A stretch of DNA of 34,596 bases from contig JAZSHF010000011.1 of assembly GCA_045533115.1 (NCBI GenBank), forward strand, positions 1 to 34,596, written 5' to 3'. The notes below the pieces were generated by a model. The model had not been told where the DNA came from. It searched no databases and was given only the letters and a program-made list of their open reading frames with translations. The stretch is from Colimorpha_A sp045533115. Its GTDB lineage: Bacteria; Bacillota; Clostridia; Oscillospirales; CAG-272. Positions 1 through 8,252 of this stretch are shown here, in pieces (position 1 is the first letter of the stretch; the number at the start of each line of letters is the position of its first letter). The translations under genes were made by a program, and so were the position numbers.

Positions 1-894
1 GCTCTTAATATTGCAATAAACGCTTTGCGTCCCAAAGGCGGGCTTGCCCTTATTTCAAATTTTGAGCATAACGCCGTTTTACGACCAGTTGCTGCGGGCG
101 GTGATTATGAGGTTTTTGACGCGTCGGGAAGTGACGATGACGTTATTCGTTCCTTTGTTGCTGCGCTTTCATTCAAGCCGTCGCTTGTCGTATGCAATCA
201 TGCCTCAAATCTTTGCTCAAAGGTGCTTCCCGTTGAGAGGATAGGGAAGATATGTCATGACAACGGCATACCTTTTATTATTGACGCGTCGCAGAGCGCG
301 GGGCGGAGAAGACTGTCCCTTACCGATACGTTTGCCGATGCGATATGTGCGCCCGGTCATAAGGGGCTTTACGGTACGCAGGGAAGCGGATTTGTGATTT
401 TTGCGGACAAATACCGTGAAGACGCTTCTGTGCTTTCGCCGTTCGTTCACGGCGGTAACGGTGTTAATTCGCTTGAGCCGTTTATGCCCGATTTTCTACC
501 CGAAAGATACGAGGGCGGAACGCTTCCGACACCCGCTATTGCGGCACTTTGCGCGGGAATAAAAGAGGTTAAGCGCTTAACTGTATCCAATGTTGAATAT
601 CTTGAAAACGCGCTTGGACGGCGGCTTGTAGAGGGCTTATCGGTCATAAAGGGGATCACCACCTACGGCGAATGCGGGGGAACTTTGCTGTTTAATCTCG
701 ATGGCAGATCGTCTGAAGAGGTCTCATCAATGCTTGATGAAAACGGCATTTGCGTCCGAGCGGGGTATCATTGCTGTCCACTCGGACACAGGGCGCTTAA
801 AACTCCGCAGGGCGGGGCAGTGCGCGTATCTGTTTCACCATATAATTCAAGGTACGATATTGATCGGCTTCTTACGCTCTTGAACAAAAAATAA
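1..894 (+). CDS. Cysteine desulfurase-family PLP enzyme (aminotransferase class V fold), 5' end outside window
   Basis: The reading frame is open from base 1, so the start lies upstream; 297 residues are visible. Seen: a substrate and cofactor-loop motif EHNAVLRP near visible residue 22, the PLP-ring aspartate in DASQSAG (about 95-101), the Schiff-base lysine in APGHKGLYGTQG (Lys about 121), and a C-terminal RAGYHCCPLGH with the expected catalytic cysteine at about 258, followed by a normal VRVSVSPYN ending. These are hallmarks of SufS/CsdA-like desulfurases, which take sulfur from cysteine onto an enzyme persulfide for Fe-S cluster or other sulfur trafficking. The Cys-Cys pair replaces the usual Cys-Ala. 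No scaffold gene (sufU, iscU) is visible, so the sulfur acceptor is unknown. It could instead be one of the less characterised cysteine desulfurase-family proteins common in Clostridia. Family is secure; physiological role is not. Confidence 0.9.
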   Translation, partial: ALNIAINALRPKGGLALISNFEHNAVLRPVAAGGDYEVFDASGSDDDVIRSFVAALSFKPSLVVCNHASNLCSKVLPVERIGKICHDNGIPFIIDASQSAGRRRLSLTDTFADAICAPGHKGLYGTQGSGFVIFADKYREDASVLSPFVHGGNGVNSLEPFMPDFLPERYEGGTLPTPAIAALCAGIKEVKRLTVSNVEYLENALGRRLVEGLSVIKGITTYGECGGTLLFNLDGRSSEEVSSMLDENGICVRAGYHCCPLGHRALKTPQGGAVRVSVSPYNSRYDIDRLLTLLNKK

Positions 895-902
895 AAGCCC
901 CG

Positions 903-1080
903 TTGCTCACCTGCTTTCAGGTGAGCAGTTATGATCGCCTGCGGCGAGTTAAGAGTTATGATTGTCTGCGACGGGTTATGATGTGCCTGTGGCACAGTTG
1001 TGAGCCGAATGGCGATCATATTATAACGTTTGCACAGCAAACTTATAACGGTGAGCGGAAGCGAAGCTCATAACTCACCT
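903..1080. repeat. Array of short nested palindromes (hairpin array)
   Basis: This non-coding stretch is built of small perfect hairpins: GCTCACCTG/CAGGTGAGC (905-926), then CGCC-TGC-GGCG, GTGCC-TGT-GGCAC and TTTGC-ACA-GCAAA. They are separated by a recurring GTTATGAT spacer or its complement. An outer pair, GGTGAGCAGTTATGA near the left and TCATAACTCACC at 1069-1080, encloses the inner ones, so the whole region can fold as one nested structure. A second region of similar design lies at 18257-18415. I infer a mobile or expandable intergenic repeat family; no coding potential is seen. Confidence 0.6.
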
Positions 1081-1089
1081 TTAAAAGAA

Positions 1090-1116
1090 AAAGGACAGAG
1101 AAAATCTCTGTCCTTT
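1090..1116. terminator. Two-way intrinsic terminator between convergent genes
   Basis: A perfect 12-bp stem (1090-1101 with 1105-1116) carries an AAA loop. The minus-strand product is followed by CTTTTTCTTTTAA, a good U-tract for the NERD gene. The plus-strand side has only a weak T-run, but it is the only clear terminator-like hairpin after the desulfurase gene. Confidence 0.8.
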
Positions 1117-1132
1117 AAGTTTGAATGATGTT

Positions 1133-1756
1133 TTACTTATACGTACTGTGGCTCTTTATCGCCGCAAGCGTTTCGTTCGCCTCTTTTCCCGTGAGGAAGC
1201 GGTTTTTGTTCAGGTCGTTAAGCGTTTCGATCAGATTATCTGCTGTCGTCAGCTTTTCCGAGTGAATTTTGAATACCGTTCTTTTTTGGGTGAAGACAAC
1301 TATATTGTGCTTCGGCACGTTATAGAGCTTTTCGCGCTTAAGGATGCTGTCGATGGCACTGATGGCGTATCTGTTCTGTTCAAACGGATTGGAAAATTCT
1401 CCGATGCCCTTTGAGTTTTCAACCGTCCAGACTGCGCGGTTTGAATTGTCGATCTTGCCGGGGAAATTCTTTATACGAATTACAAAGACGCCGCCGCTAT
1501 CGACAAGCACAAGGTCTGCTATCGCACGTTGACCGTTGTCAAGCGGAAGGACGGTTGAACGCAGGATCCTTGACGAGGGGAATGAGGTTTTAAGAAGCCG
1601 ATATATGAAGTCGCTGCCGCGATCGTTTGAAGAAAGGAGCTTGGCTATATTGCCCTTTATCCGCTTTGAATTTATCCACAGCGCAACTATCGTTAATACA
1701 ACGAGAGCAAGGCAGATCAGCGTCAAGCCGATCAAAAACTCCGCCAGCTTTTCCAT
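1133..1756 (-). CDS. Membrane-anchored NERD-domain protein
   Basis: A 207-residue protein with one N-terminal membrane segment (about 7-29) and a cytoplasmic NERD (nuclease-related) domain, seen as ADLVLVDSGGVFVIRIKNF followed by a conserved tryptophan and NPFEQN. The start was placed at 1756 because AAGGAG lies 7 bases upstream; an upstream in-frame ATG at 1774 has no ribosome site. NERD domains belong to the restriction-endonuclease-like fold, and their usual signature is an Asp plus E-x-K. Here the E-x-K position reads R-I-K, so the nuclease centre looks degenerate. It is last in the operon with the acyl carrier protein and acyl ligase, 34 bases after the former, and ends at the 1090-1116 terminator. 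Function unknown; the domain call is fairly secure, catalysis is doubtful. Confidence 0.8.
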   Translation of the reverse strand: MEKLAEFLIGLTLICLALVVLTIVALWINSKRIKGNIAKLLSSNDRGSDFIYRLLKTSFPSSRILRSTVLPLDNGQRAIADLVLVDSGGVFVIRIKNFPGKIDNSNRAVWTVENSKGIGEFSNPFEQNRYAISAIDSILKREKLYNVPKHNIVVFTQKRTVFKIHSEKLTTADNLIETLNDLNKNRFLTGKEANETLAAIKSHSTYK

Positions 1757-1790
1757 ATCGGATCTCCTTTTCATTTTTTAATAATAAAGA

Positions 1791-2015
1791 TTATTTGTTT
1801 TCTTCGAGATATTTTACAACGTCGCCGACGGTGATGAACTTATGAATATCGTCGTCCTTGATCTCGATGCCGTACTTTTCCTCGCAGAGAAGGATAAGGT
1901 CAGCAAGCTCAAGAGAGTTGATGCCGAGGTCGTTTACAAGCTCTGCCTCGGGCTTGATATCGTCGGGATTGATCTGAAGATCGTTAACGAGAAGGTCTTT
2001 AATTTTGTCAAACAT
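1791..2015 (-). CDS. Acyl carrier protein with an NSL attachment site
   Basis: A 74-residue acidic four-helix carrier protein. ATG at 2015 is preceded by GGAGG with good spacing; an in-frame TTG at 2030 contains the ribosome site itself and was rejected. The phosphopantetheine serine is Ser34 in DLGINSLELADL. The family consensus there is DSL, so an Asn replaces the Asp normally found before the attachment serine. The rest of the fold (helix II ELADLILLCEEKYGIEI, then the DDIHKFITVGDVVKYL end) is typical. It lies 27 bases after an acyl-AMP ligase gene and far from any fab genes in view. I infer a dedicated carrier charged by that ligase rather than the main fatty-acid-synthesis ACP, although it could be the only ACP of the cell. 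Confidence 0.9.
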   Translation of the reverse strand: MFDKIKDLLVNDLQINPDDIKPEAELVNDLGINSLELADLILLCEEKYGIEIKDDDIHKFITVGDVVKYLEENK

Positions 2016-2042
2016 GGTTGGTTCCTCCAAAATGTTTTTTAA

Positions 2043-3746
2043 TTATTTAACAAGAAATCTTTTGATTTTTCTTGTAGTTGTTTTCTCAAATTCGGTATCG
2101 CGAATTTCGACTTCTCTCATCTGCTTATAGACGGGAAGAGACTTGTTGACCTCGTTTACAGCAGCCTTGACTGCCGCGTCAACCTCGTCCTTTTCCTTTC
2201 CTGACGAGAAATCGGGATTCGGGTAGATAACGGCGGTTATGGTCGTTTCGCCGTTTTCGGCGTTAAGACGGCCGATTACTACGCTCTCGCCTATAACGTC
2301 CGAGCGTTCGCTGAGATGCTCCTCAAGTTCCTCGGGAAATACGTTTTTGCCGTTTGAGAGGATTATTACGTTCTTTTTGCGTCCCGTAATATAAATGTAG
2401 CCGTCCTTATCCATATAACCGATATCTCCCGTACGGAAATATCCGTCGTCTGTAAAGACTTCTCTCGTTGCTTCCTCGTTCTTATAGTAGCCGAGCATTA
2501 CGTTGTCGCCCTTCACGAGGATTTCACCCGTTTCCTCGTCGTCGCTCTTATCTATCTTTACTTCACAGCAAGCGACTGCGGGACCGACCGAGTGAAGCTT
2601 CTCTCTGCCATAGGGGTTGACCGCGACAAGAGGTGAGCATTCGGTAATTCCGTATCCCTCGAGAATGTAGATGCCAAAGGAGCGCATATCGTTGATGACC
2701 GTCGGGCTCATTGCCGCGCCGCCGACGACGATGTGCTTGAGCTGACCGCCGAAGGCACCCGTTATCTGTCCGAAAAACTTCGGACGCATATCAATACCGA
2801 TCTTAAGCAGCCCGTTTGAGATCTTCATAAGGTTGCGGACGGTCTTCGTCATACCCTTTTTGCCAATCTCAGCCCATATCTTCTTGTGCATCGTTTCAAC
2901 GTAAAGCGGAACGAGCATAAGTGCGTTCGGCTTATATTTGGCAAAGTTGCGGAGAGCGTTTCTTACGCTGTCGTTGATTGCCATAGTTGCGCCGAGGTTC
3001 TGTATTGCGAGCTGACCGCAGGTGATCTCGTAAGAATGGTTCATCGGCAGGCAGTCAACGAAGTTGTTTTTATCGTTGAAGTGATCCATCGTCTGACAAG
3101 CGCCGTTCGTTGCCGCGACGAAGTTTTTGTGAGTGAGCATTACGCCCTTGCTCGTTCCCGTCGTTCCGGACGTGAAAAGGATCGCCGCGACGTGTGAAAG
3201 GTCGGGCTCTGTATCGGCGTAGGACTTATCGTTATCGTAAAGCTCTTTACCGGTTTTTAGAAGGGCATTGAAGGCAATTACGTTCTCGTCGGTAAGATCC
3301 TCCGACCAGTCCATTATCGGAATGTAATACCTTACGTTCGGGAGGCGGTCCTTGTAGTTGCGAAGGCGGTTGTTGAAGCTTTCTGTATAAACTACGGCTG
3401 ATACCTCGGCGATATTCATAAAGTCGATGAGCGTATCGTCCTGAACATCCTTATCAAGCGGAACGACTGTGCCGTTTCCTCCGATGACCGAAAGGAAGGT
3501 CGTCATATACGACGGGTGTGTATCACCGACGACGGCAACGTTTTTTCCGAGAAGTCCGAGTGACTTGAGGGCAGTACCGAAATAGAGTACTCTCTCGTAA
3601 TTCTCCTTATAAGAGAGATGCTTTTCGGTCTTTTGCTCCTGATAGATGTAGATATCCTTATCTCCAAAAAGTTCTGCGCCCACACGCACCATTTGAAGCA
3701 GATCAGTTACAACCTTAGGATTATTACGCGGTGTTTTATCTTTCAT
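2043..3746 (-). CDS. AMP-forming acyl-CoA/acyl-ACP synthetase (long-chain fatty acid ligase family)
   Basis: A 567-residue adenylate-forming enzyme. Seen in order: the P-loop FTSGTTGTSKG (191-201), the GYGITECSPLV motif (about 370), the hinge YFRTGDIGYMDKDGYIYITGRKKN (about 440-465) and a C-terminal TTTRKIKRFLVK carrying the conserved lysine. Such enzymes activate a carboxylic acid as acyl-AMP and pass it to CoA or a carrier-protein thiol. The neighbouring ACP gene, 27 bases downstream on the same transcript, suggests a carrier-protein acceptor; this is inference. ATG at 3746 has GGAG 7 bases upstream. It heads the operon behind a perfect promoter. No membrane segment or signal peptide is seen. 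Substrate cannot be read from the sequence. Confidence 0.9.
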   Translation of the reverse strand: MKDKTPRNNPKVVTDLLQMVRVGAELFGDKDIYIYQEQKTEKHLSYKENYERVLYFGTALKSLGLLGKNVAVVGDTHPSYMTTFLSVIGGNGTVVPLDKDVQDDTLIDFMNIAEVSAVVYTESFNNRLRNYKDRLPNVRYYIPIMDWSEDLTDENVIAFNALLKTGKELYDNDKSYADTEPDLSHVAAILFTSGTTGTSKGVMLTHKNFVAATNGACQTMDHFNDKNNFVDCLPMNHSYEITCGQLAIQNLGATMAINDSVRNALRNFAKYKPNALMLVPLYVETMHKKIWAEIGKKGMTKTVRNLMKISNGLLKIGIDMRPKFFGQITGAFGGQLKHIVVGGAAMSPTVINDMRSFGIYILEGYGITECSPLVAVNPYGREKLHSVGPAVACCEVKIDKSDDEETGEILVKGDNVMLGYYKNEEATREVFTDDGYFRTGDIGYMDKDGYIYITGRKKNVIILSNGKNVFPEELEEHLSERSDVIGESVVIGRLNAENGETTITAVIYPNPDFSSGKEKDEVDAAVKAAVNEVNKSLPVYKQMREVEIRDTEFEKTTTRKIKRFLVK

Positions 3747-3787
3747 GTCAGTTCTCCGTTCAATTTGTGAATGAACATATTGCGTAT

Positions 3788-3816
3788 ATTATACAATAAT
3801 ATGCATAATTTGTCAA
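3788..3816 (-). promoter_or_regulatory. Consensus sigma-A promoter for the acyl ligase-ACP-NERD operon
   Basis: On the minus strand TTGACA (3811-3816) is followed after exactly 17 bases by TATAAT (3788-3793), a perfect match to both hexamers. Transcription should start near 3781, giving a leader of about 35 bases before the ATG at 3746. No operator-like repeat is seen. Confidence 0.9.
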
Positions 3817-3850
3817 CCGCAAAATTTGTTAATAAGGCTAACACCTATAA

Positions 3851-3880
3851 CAAAAGCACCGCAGACGGATGTCTGCTGTG
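3851..3880 (-). terminator. Probable intrinsic terminator after the ABC ATPase gene
   Basis: On the minus strand a GCAGAC/GTCTGC stem, extended by CAC/GTG with a small bulge, is followed by CTTTTGTT. It sits about 20 bases after the stop of the ABC ATPase gene and before the ligase promoter. Confidence 0.6.
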
Positions 3881-3898
3881 TTTGAAGCTCGAATTGAA

Positions 3899-5029
3899 TT
3901 AGTGGATGATGCACATTTCGGTGTCTTTGTCGAAAATGTGGATTCTCTGAACGTCGATAGCAAGCTTGATATCGTCGCCGGTTCTTGCAACTGCGCGGGG
4001 AGAAACGCGGGCAATGAGGTTTTGGGGAGTCTGAGGATCAATACCGTCGGTAGAAACGTAGAGGTAGATTTCTGCACCCATAAGCTCGGTAACATCAACG
4101 TGAGCGTCGATAACGGAATCAGCCATAGTGCTGATAGCGAGAGGCTCATCCTTGAGGCATTCGGGGCGAACGCCTACGATAACTTCCTTGCCGATGTAGT
4201 CAGCAAGCGCGGGATCCTGCGCCTTTTCGGCAGGAAGCTTGATCTCGTTCTTTCCGAATACTACGTAAACGTCGGAGCCGTCCTTTTTCAGAGTAGCATC
4301 AATGAAGTTCATCTGAGGAGTGCCGATGAATCCTGCAACGAAGGTGTTGGTAGGATAATCGTAAAGATTCTGAGGAGTGTCAACCTGCTGGATGAGACCG
4401 TCCTTCATAACGACGATACGTGTCGCCATCGTCATAGCCTCTACCTGGTCGTGAGTAACGTATACGAAGGTAGTACCGAGACGCTGATGAATCTTGGTAA
4501 GCTCGGTTCTCATCGCTGCACGGAGCTTAGCGTCGAGGTTCGAAAGCGGCTCGTCGAGAAGGAAGACTTTAGGCTCACGGACGATTGCACGTCCGAGCGC
4601 AACTCTCTGCTTCTGACCGCCGGAAAGAGCCTTAGGACGTCTGTCGAGAAGATGCGCGATGTCGAGAATTCTTGCAGCCTCCTCAACCTTTCTCTTGATA
4701 GTTTCCTTCGGAACCTTGCGGAGCTTAAGTGCGAATGCCATATTATCAAATACTGTCATATGAGGATAAAGAGCGTAGTTCTGGAAAACCATCGCGATAT
4801 CTCTGTCCTTAGGAGCAACGTCGTTTATAAGACGGTCGCCGATGAAAAGCTCACCCTCGGTGATCTCCTCAAGACCTGCAATCATACGAAGGGTAGTAGA
4901 CTTACCGCATCCGGAAGGACCGACGAAGATTATGAATTCCTTATCCTTGACTTCAAGGCAGAAATCAGAAACTGCGGTTACGCCGCCGGGATACTTTTTG
5001 TAAATGTGCTTAAAAGATAGACTTGCCAT
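3899..5029 (-). CDS. Sugar ABC transporter ATPase, MsmX/UgpC/MalK type
   Basis: A 376-residue ATPase with all nucleotide-site motifs: Walker A GPSGCGKST (about 37-45), Q-loop FQNYALYPHM, signature LSGGQKQRVALGRA (about 136), Walker B VFLLDEPLSNLDAK, D-loop and switch histidine in VTHDQVEA. About 130 C-terminal residues form the MalK-type OB-like domain. This family energises carbohydrate importers, coupling at the cytoplasmic face to two permeases and a lipid-anchored binding protein. None of those partners is nearby, which fits the Gram-positive pattern of one shared ATPase (MsmX) serving several distantly encoded sugar transporters. ATG at 5029 has AGGAGG 6 bases upstream. A 383-codon antisense open frame over it is a codon-bias artefact. 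Confidence 0.93.
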   Translation of the reverse strand: MASLSFKHIYKKYPGGVTAVSDFCLEVKDKEFIIFVGPSGCGKSTTLRMIAGLEEITEGELFIGDRLINDVAPKDRDIAMVFQNYALYPHMTVFDNMAFALKLRKVPKETIKRKVEEAARILDIAHLLDRRPKALSGGQKQRVALGRAIVREPKVFLLDEPLSNLDAKLRAAMRTELTKIHQRLGTTFVYVTHDQVEAMTMATRIVVMKDGLIQQVDTPQNLYDYPTNTFVAGFIGTPQMNFIDATLKKDGSDVYVVFGKNEIKLPAEKAQDPALADYIGKEVIVGVRPECLKDEPLAISTMADSVIDAHVDVTELMGAEIYLYVSTDGIDPQTPQNLIARVSPRAVARTGDDIKLAIDVQRIHIFDKDTEMCIIH

Positions 5030-5235
5030 GATTTTCCTCCTGAAAATTACGCCTTGCTATGGGCGATGAGTTTACATAATTATTGACTGTAATATTTTAT
5101 CAAAAAAATCAGCGAAATGGAAGCGTGTATTTCTCCAAATTTTAATGCTCTCTTTTGTGCAATTTGTCATATAAATCAAAGAAAATTGAGCATATTAGGT
5201 CGGGTAATAGGAATTTAATTCTAATATATTAGAAA

Positions 5236-7389
5236 TTATATCTTCATCGTAAGTCCGATCCGCTGTTTTTTAACGTCGACCGAGAGTACCTTTACCGTAA
5301 CTCTGTCGCCGACGGAAAGAACCTCGGACGGATGCTTGATATATTTGTTTGAAATCTGCGATATGTGAACAAGTCCGTCTTGATGGACACCGATGTCGAC
5401 GAAGGCACCGAAATCTATTACGTTACGGACGGTTCCGGTCAAAACCATTCCTTCTTTAAGGTCGGACATATCGAGAATGTCATCGCGGAATTCCTGCTCG
5501 GGTGCCTCGTCGCGGACATCGCGTCCCGGCTTCTCAAGCTCTCCGATTATATCGTTCAGTGTTGGAACGCCGATGCCGAGCTCGTCTGCGAGCTTAACGT
5601 CGCCGTATGTTTTGACAGATGCGCGAAGCTCTCTTAATTTGCCGTTGCGTACATCGTCGCTTCCGTAACCGAAGGTCGAGATCAGCTTTCTTGCCGCGTC
5701 GTATGACTCGGGATGAACGCCTGTACAGTCAAGTATTTCACTTGAACCCGAAACACGAAGAAAGCCCGCACACTGCTCGTATGCCTTTGCGCCTATTCTC
5801 GGTACCTTGAGGATTTCCGCACGCGAACGGAACTCGCCGTTTTCCTCGCGGTATTTGACGATGTTCTTTGCCGACGTTGCGTTGATGCCCGCAACGTAGG
5901 AAAGCAGGGAATGGGATGCGGTGTTGAGGTCAACGCCGACGGTGTTAACACAGTTTTCAACGACACCCTCAAGGGCTTCGGATAGACGTGCAGGCTTCAT
6001 ATCGTGCTGATACTGTCCTACGCCTATCGACTTAGGATCTATTTTGACCAACTCAGCAAGAGCGTCCTGCAAGCGTCGAGCGATAGATACTGCACTTCTT
6101 TGAGTAACGTCGAAATCCGGGAATTCCTCTGCCGCAAGCTTCGACGCTGAATAAACCGACGCGCCCGCCTCGCTTACCATAGCGTAGCGGAATTTTTCGG
6201 GGAGCTTTTTGATAAGAGAAGCGATGAATATCTCGCTTTCCTTTGAAGCGGTACCGTTACCAATGGCAACGACGTCAACGCCGTATTTCTTAATAAGACC
6301 GCCCGTTATCCTTTCGGCATCGGCGATTCTCTCGTGAGGTTTTGTCGGATAAATGACTGCCGTGTCAAGAACCTTACCCGTTTTATCAACTACTGCAAGC
6401 TTACAGCCGGTACGGTAGCCGGGGTCAAGACCGAGCACGGTTTTTCCCTTGAGCGGGGGAGTCATAAGCAGGTTCTTGAGGTTTTCCGAGAAGAGCTTGA
6501 TCGCGCCCTCGCAGGCGTTGTCGAACGCGTCGGAGCGAAGCTCACGCTCGATCGACGGGGCTATCAGACGGTCGTAGCCGTCGATGACCGCGCGTGCAAC
6601 GTACTTAAACGCGGGGCTCTTTGGGTTTTCTACTACCTTTGCGAAAAGGTCGTTAAGAATAAGGTCGGAGGGAACCGAAAAGTTTACCTTTATTACCTCT
6701 TCCTTTTCTGCACGGTTGATCGCGAGTATTCTGTGTCCGGGTATATCGGACATATTTTCGCTGTATTCATAGTACATCGAATAGGTGCCGTTTTCGTCCT
6801 CACCGACCTTTTCTGTCTTGAGTGTTCCGAAGGAGTGAGAAAGCTCTCTTATACGGCGTCGGTAATCGGCATTATCGGAAATGTCCTCGGCAATTATATC
6901 GCAGGCGCCGTTCAGGGCGTCCTCGGCGGTGTTAACTCCAAGCTCTTCATTTATATATTCAAGAGCCATTTCATTAAGAGGCTTATCATAGGAAGCCTTC
7001 TGTGCGATAAGATCTGACGCAAGTCCCTCAAGACCTCTTTCGCGGGCAAGGTCGGCTCTCGTCTTTCTTCTCGGCTTGAATGGGCGGTATATGTCCTCTA
7101 TCTCTGCAAGGATCTCCGCCTTGTCGAGCGCTTCGTTAATTTCGGGCGTCATTTTCTCCTGCTCGGTTATCGACGCGCGTACCTCCTCGCGGCGCTTTTC
7201 AAGGTTGCGAAGATAATTAAGACGGTCATTCAGGGTACGGAGCACGGTGTCGTCAAGAGAACCCGTTACCTCTTTACGATAACGCGCAATGAACGGGATG
7301 GTGTTTCCTTCGTCGATAAGATTAACAGCGGCTGTGATCTGTTTTTCGGGGAGCTTCAGCTCCTCGGAGAGCTTTAATAGAATGTCCAT
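5236..7389 (-). CDS. tex: Tex-family S1 RNA-binding protein
   Basis: A 717-residue protein matching Tex/YdcI throughout: N-terminal helical domain with NTIPFIARYRKEVTGSLDD (about 29-47) and IYRPFKPRRKTRADLARERGLE, a YqgF/RNase H-like core (GLDPGYRTGCKLAVVD, about 320-335), helix-hairpin-helix repeats (NTASHSLLSYVAGI then the KVPRIGAKAYEQCAGFLRV stretch, about 490-560) and a C-terminal S1 domain (GMVLTGTVRNVIDFGAFVDI). Tex proteins bind nucleic acid and have been linked to transcription and RNA metabolism; no specific role follows from this context. It is monocistronic, with its own promoter and no strong ribosome site at the chosen ATG (only GGAA upstream). The divergent neighbour encodes an MgtC-like protein. 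Confidence 0.95.
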   Translation of the reverse strand: MDILLKLSEELKLPEKQITAAVNLIDEGNTIPFIARYRKEVTGSLDDTVLRTLNDRLNYLRNLEKRREEVRASITEQEKMTPEINEALDKAEILAEIEDIYRPFKPRRKTRADLARERGLEGLASDLIAQKASYDKPLNEMALEYINEELGVNTAEDALNGACDIIAEDISDNADYRRRIRELSHSFGTLKTEKVGEDENGTYSMYYEYSENMSDIPGHRILAINRAEKEEVIKVNFSVPSDLILNDLFAKVVENPKSPAFKYVARAVIDGYDRLIAPSIERELRSDAFDNACEGAIKLFSENLKNLLMTPPLKGKTVLGLDPGYRTGCKLAVVDKTGKVLDTAVIYPTKPHERIADAERITGGLIKKYGVDVVAIGNGTASKESEIFIASLIKKLPEKFRYAMVSEAGASVYSASKLAAEEFPDFDVTQRSAVSIARRLQDALAELVKIDPKSIGVGQYQHDMKPARLSEALEGVVENCVNTVGVDLNTASHSLLSYVAGINATSAKNIVKYREENGEFRSRAEILKVPRIGAKAYEQCAGFLRVSGSSEILDCTGVHPESYDAARKLISTFGYGSDDVRNGKLRELRASVKTYGDVKLADELGIGVPTLNDIIGELEKPGRDVRDEAPEQEFRDDILDMSDLKEGMVLTGTVRNVIDFGAFVDIGVHQDGLVHISQISNKYIKHPSEVLSVGDRVTVKVLSVDVKKQRIGLTMKI

Positions 7390-7424
7390 AGTTTCGTTTC
7401 CGTTTCTAAAATAATTACTGAGTT

Positions 7425-7453
7425 ATATTACCATATTACGCCAGAAAAATCAA
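7425..7453 (-). promoter_or_regulatory. Likely promoter of tex
   Basis: On the minus strand TTGATT (7448-7453) and TAATAT (7425-7430) are 17 bases apart, with TG one base upstream of the -10 as in extended -10 promoters. Each hexamer matches consensus at 4 of 6 bases, so this is moderate evidence. Confidence 0.5.
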
Positions 7454-7512
7454 GTTAAAAAGCAGTTATGTCTGCAATTTTCTAAATGTTTGCTCTAATT
7501 TTGATTTTTATA

Positions 7513-7541
7513 TTTACTTTACTGACAAAATGTTGTATAAT
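7513..7541 (+). promoter_or_regulatory. Likely promoter of the MgtC-like gene
   Basis: A perfect TATAAT (7536-7541) lies 17 bases after TTTACT (7513-7518). The start would be near 7548, about 32 bases before the ATG. The leader is too short for a magnesium riboswitch. Confidence 0.55.
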
Positions 7542-7579
7542 GTTAGAAAGAAGGAATATTTACATAGGAGTAACGCTTT

Positions 7580-8230
7580 ATGGATTTCATATATAAAGTT
7601 GCGTTCCGTCTGTGTCTTACGGTTATTATCGGAGTGATAATAGGAAGTGAAAGGGCGAAGCACGGCAGAGCGGCGGGTATACGTACTCACGTTCTCGTGT
7701 GTCTCGGTGCAGCTCTTACCTCGCTTATCGGAATATACGGAGCTAAGTATCTCGGAAATAACGGAGATATAATGCGTATTTCAGCACAGGTAATATCGGG
7801 TATCGGTTTTCTCGGTGCCGGAATGATTATTCTCAAAAACAATAACGTAATTATGGGACTTACGACGGCAGCAGGCGTTTGGACGACTGCTATAATCGGT
7901 ATTGCCGTCGGTTGCGGGTTTTATTCGGGCGCAGTTATTGCAACGGTGTTGCTCGTTATTTCTCTTATCGTTTTTGCTCGTCTTGAGAGAAGGCGCAAGA
8001 GCGTCGAGGTAATATACGTAGAGATCGACGATATGTACCGTGCTAACGAGATCGTTGAGCAGGTAAGTGCAATAATCGACCGCGAGTTCGTTCACAAGAT
8101 GCTTCCGCCCAAGAGCGGCTTTCAAGGACACCTCGGAATTGATTTCATAATCCCGCGCCGTCTGAATAGGGACGTTTCGCCCGAGATAAGAGCCATACAG
8201 AACGTTGTCTTCACAGAGGAAGAAGAATAA
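7580..8230 (+). CDS. MgtC/SapB-family membrane protein
   Basis: A 216-residue protein with an N-terminal hydrophobic domain of about four or five membrane segments (residues 5-135) and a basic hinge LERRRKS, then a small soluble C-terminal domain of about 75 residues. The family signature is clear: a glycine-rich first helix ending in IGSERAKHGRAAGIRTHVLVCLG, then ISGIGFLGAGMI and GLTTAAGVWTTAIIGIAVG. MgtC-like proteins are inner-membrane proteins that in pathogens modulate the F1Fo ATPase and aid growth in low magnesium; in commensal Clostridia the role is not settled. ATG at 7580 has AGGAG 9 bases upstream. It is monocistronic, divergent from tex. Confidence 0.9.
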   Translation: MDFIYKVAFRLCLTVIIGVIIGSERAKHGRAAGIRTHVLVCLGAALTSLIGIYGAKYLGNNGDIMRISAQVISGIGFLGAGMIILKNNNVIMGLTTAAGVWTTAIIGIAVGCGFYSGAVIATVLLVISLIVFARLERRRKSVEVIYVEIDDMYRANEIVEQVSAIIDREFVHKMLPPKSGFQGHLGIDFIIPRRLNRDVSPEIRAIQNVVFTEEEE

Positions 8231-8252
8231 ACAAAAAATTGACGAATAGATA

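Noticed and set aside
903..1080. CRISPR array
   Set aside because: The palindromes differ in sequence and length, spacing is irregular, and no cas gene is present.
3869..5020. 383-codon open frame antisense to the ABC ATPase gene
   Set aside because: It mirrors a strongly conserved ATPase with full motifs, has no recognisable domain and no ribosome site; it results from codon bias.
5040..5110. Promoter of the ABC ATPase gene
   Set aside because: Several AT-rich hexamers exist, such as TTGATA, but none pairs with a good partner at 16-18 bases, so no site is listed.
5219..5234. Perfect 16-bp palindrome TTCTAATATATTAGAA just after tex
   Set aside because: Purely AT-rich core in an AT-rich gap, no T-run after it and no partner site; not enough to call an operator or terminator.
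6334..7017. 227-codon open frame antisense to tex
   Set aside because: Overlaps the conserved Tex core; no independent evidence of coding.
7548..7579. Magnesium riboswitch before the MgtC-like gene
   Set aside because: The leader after the best promoter is only about 32 bases, too short for any known metal riboswitch.
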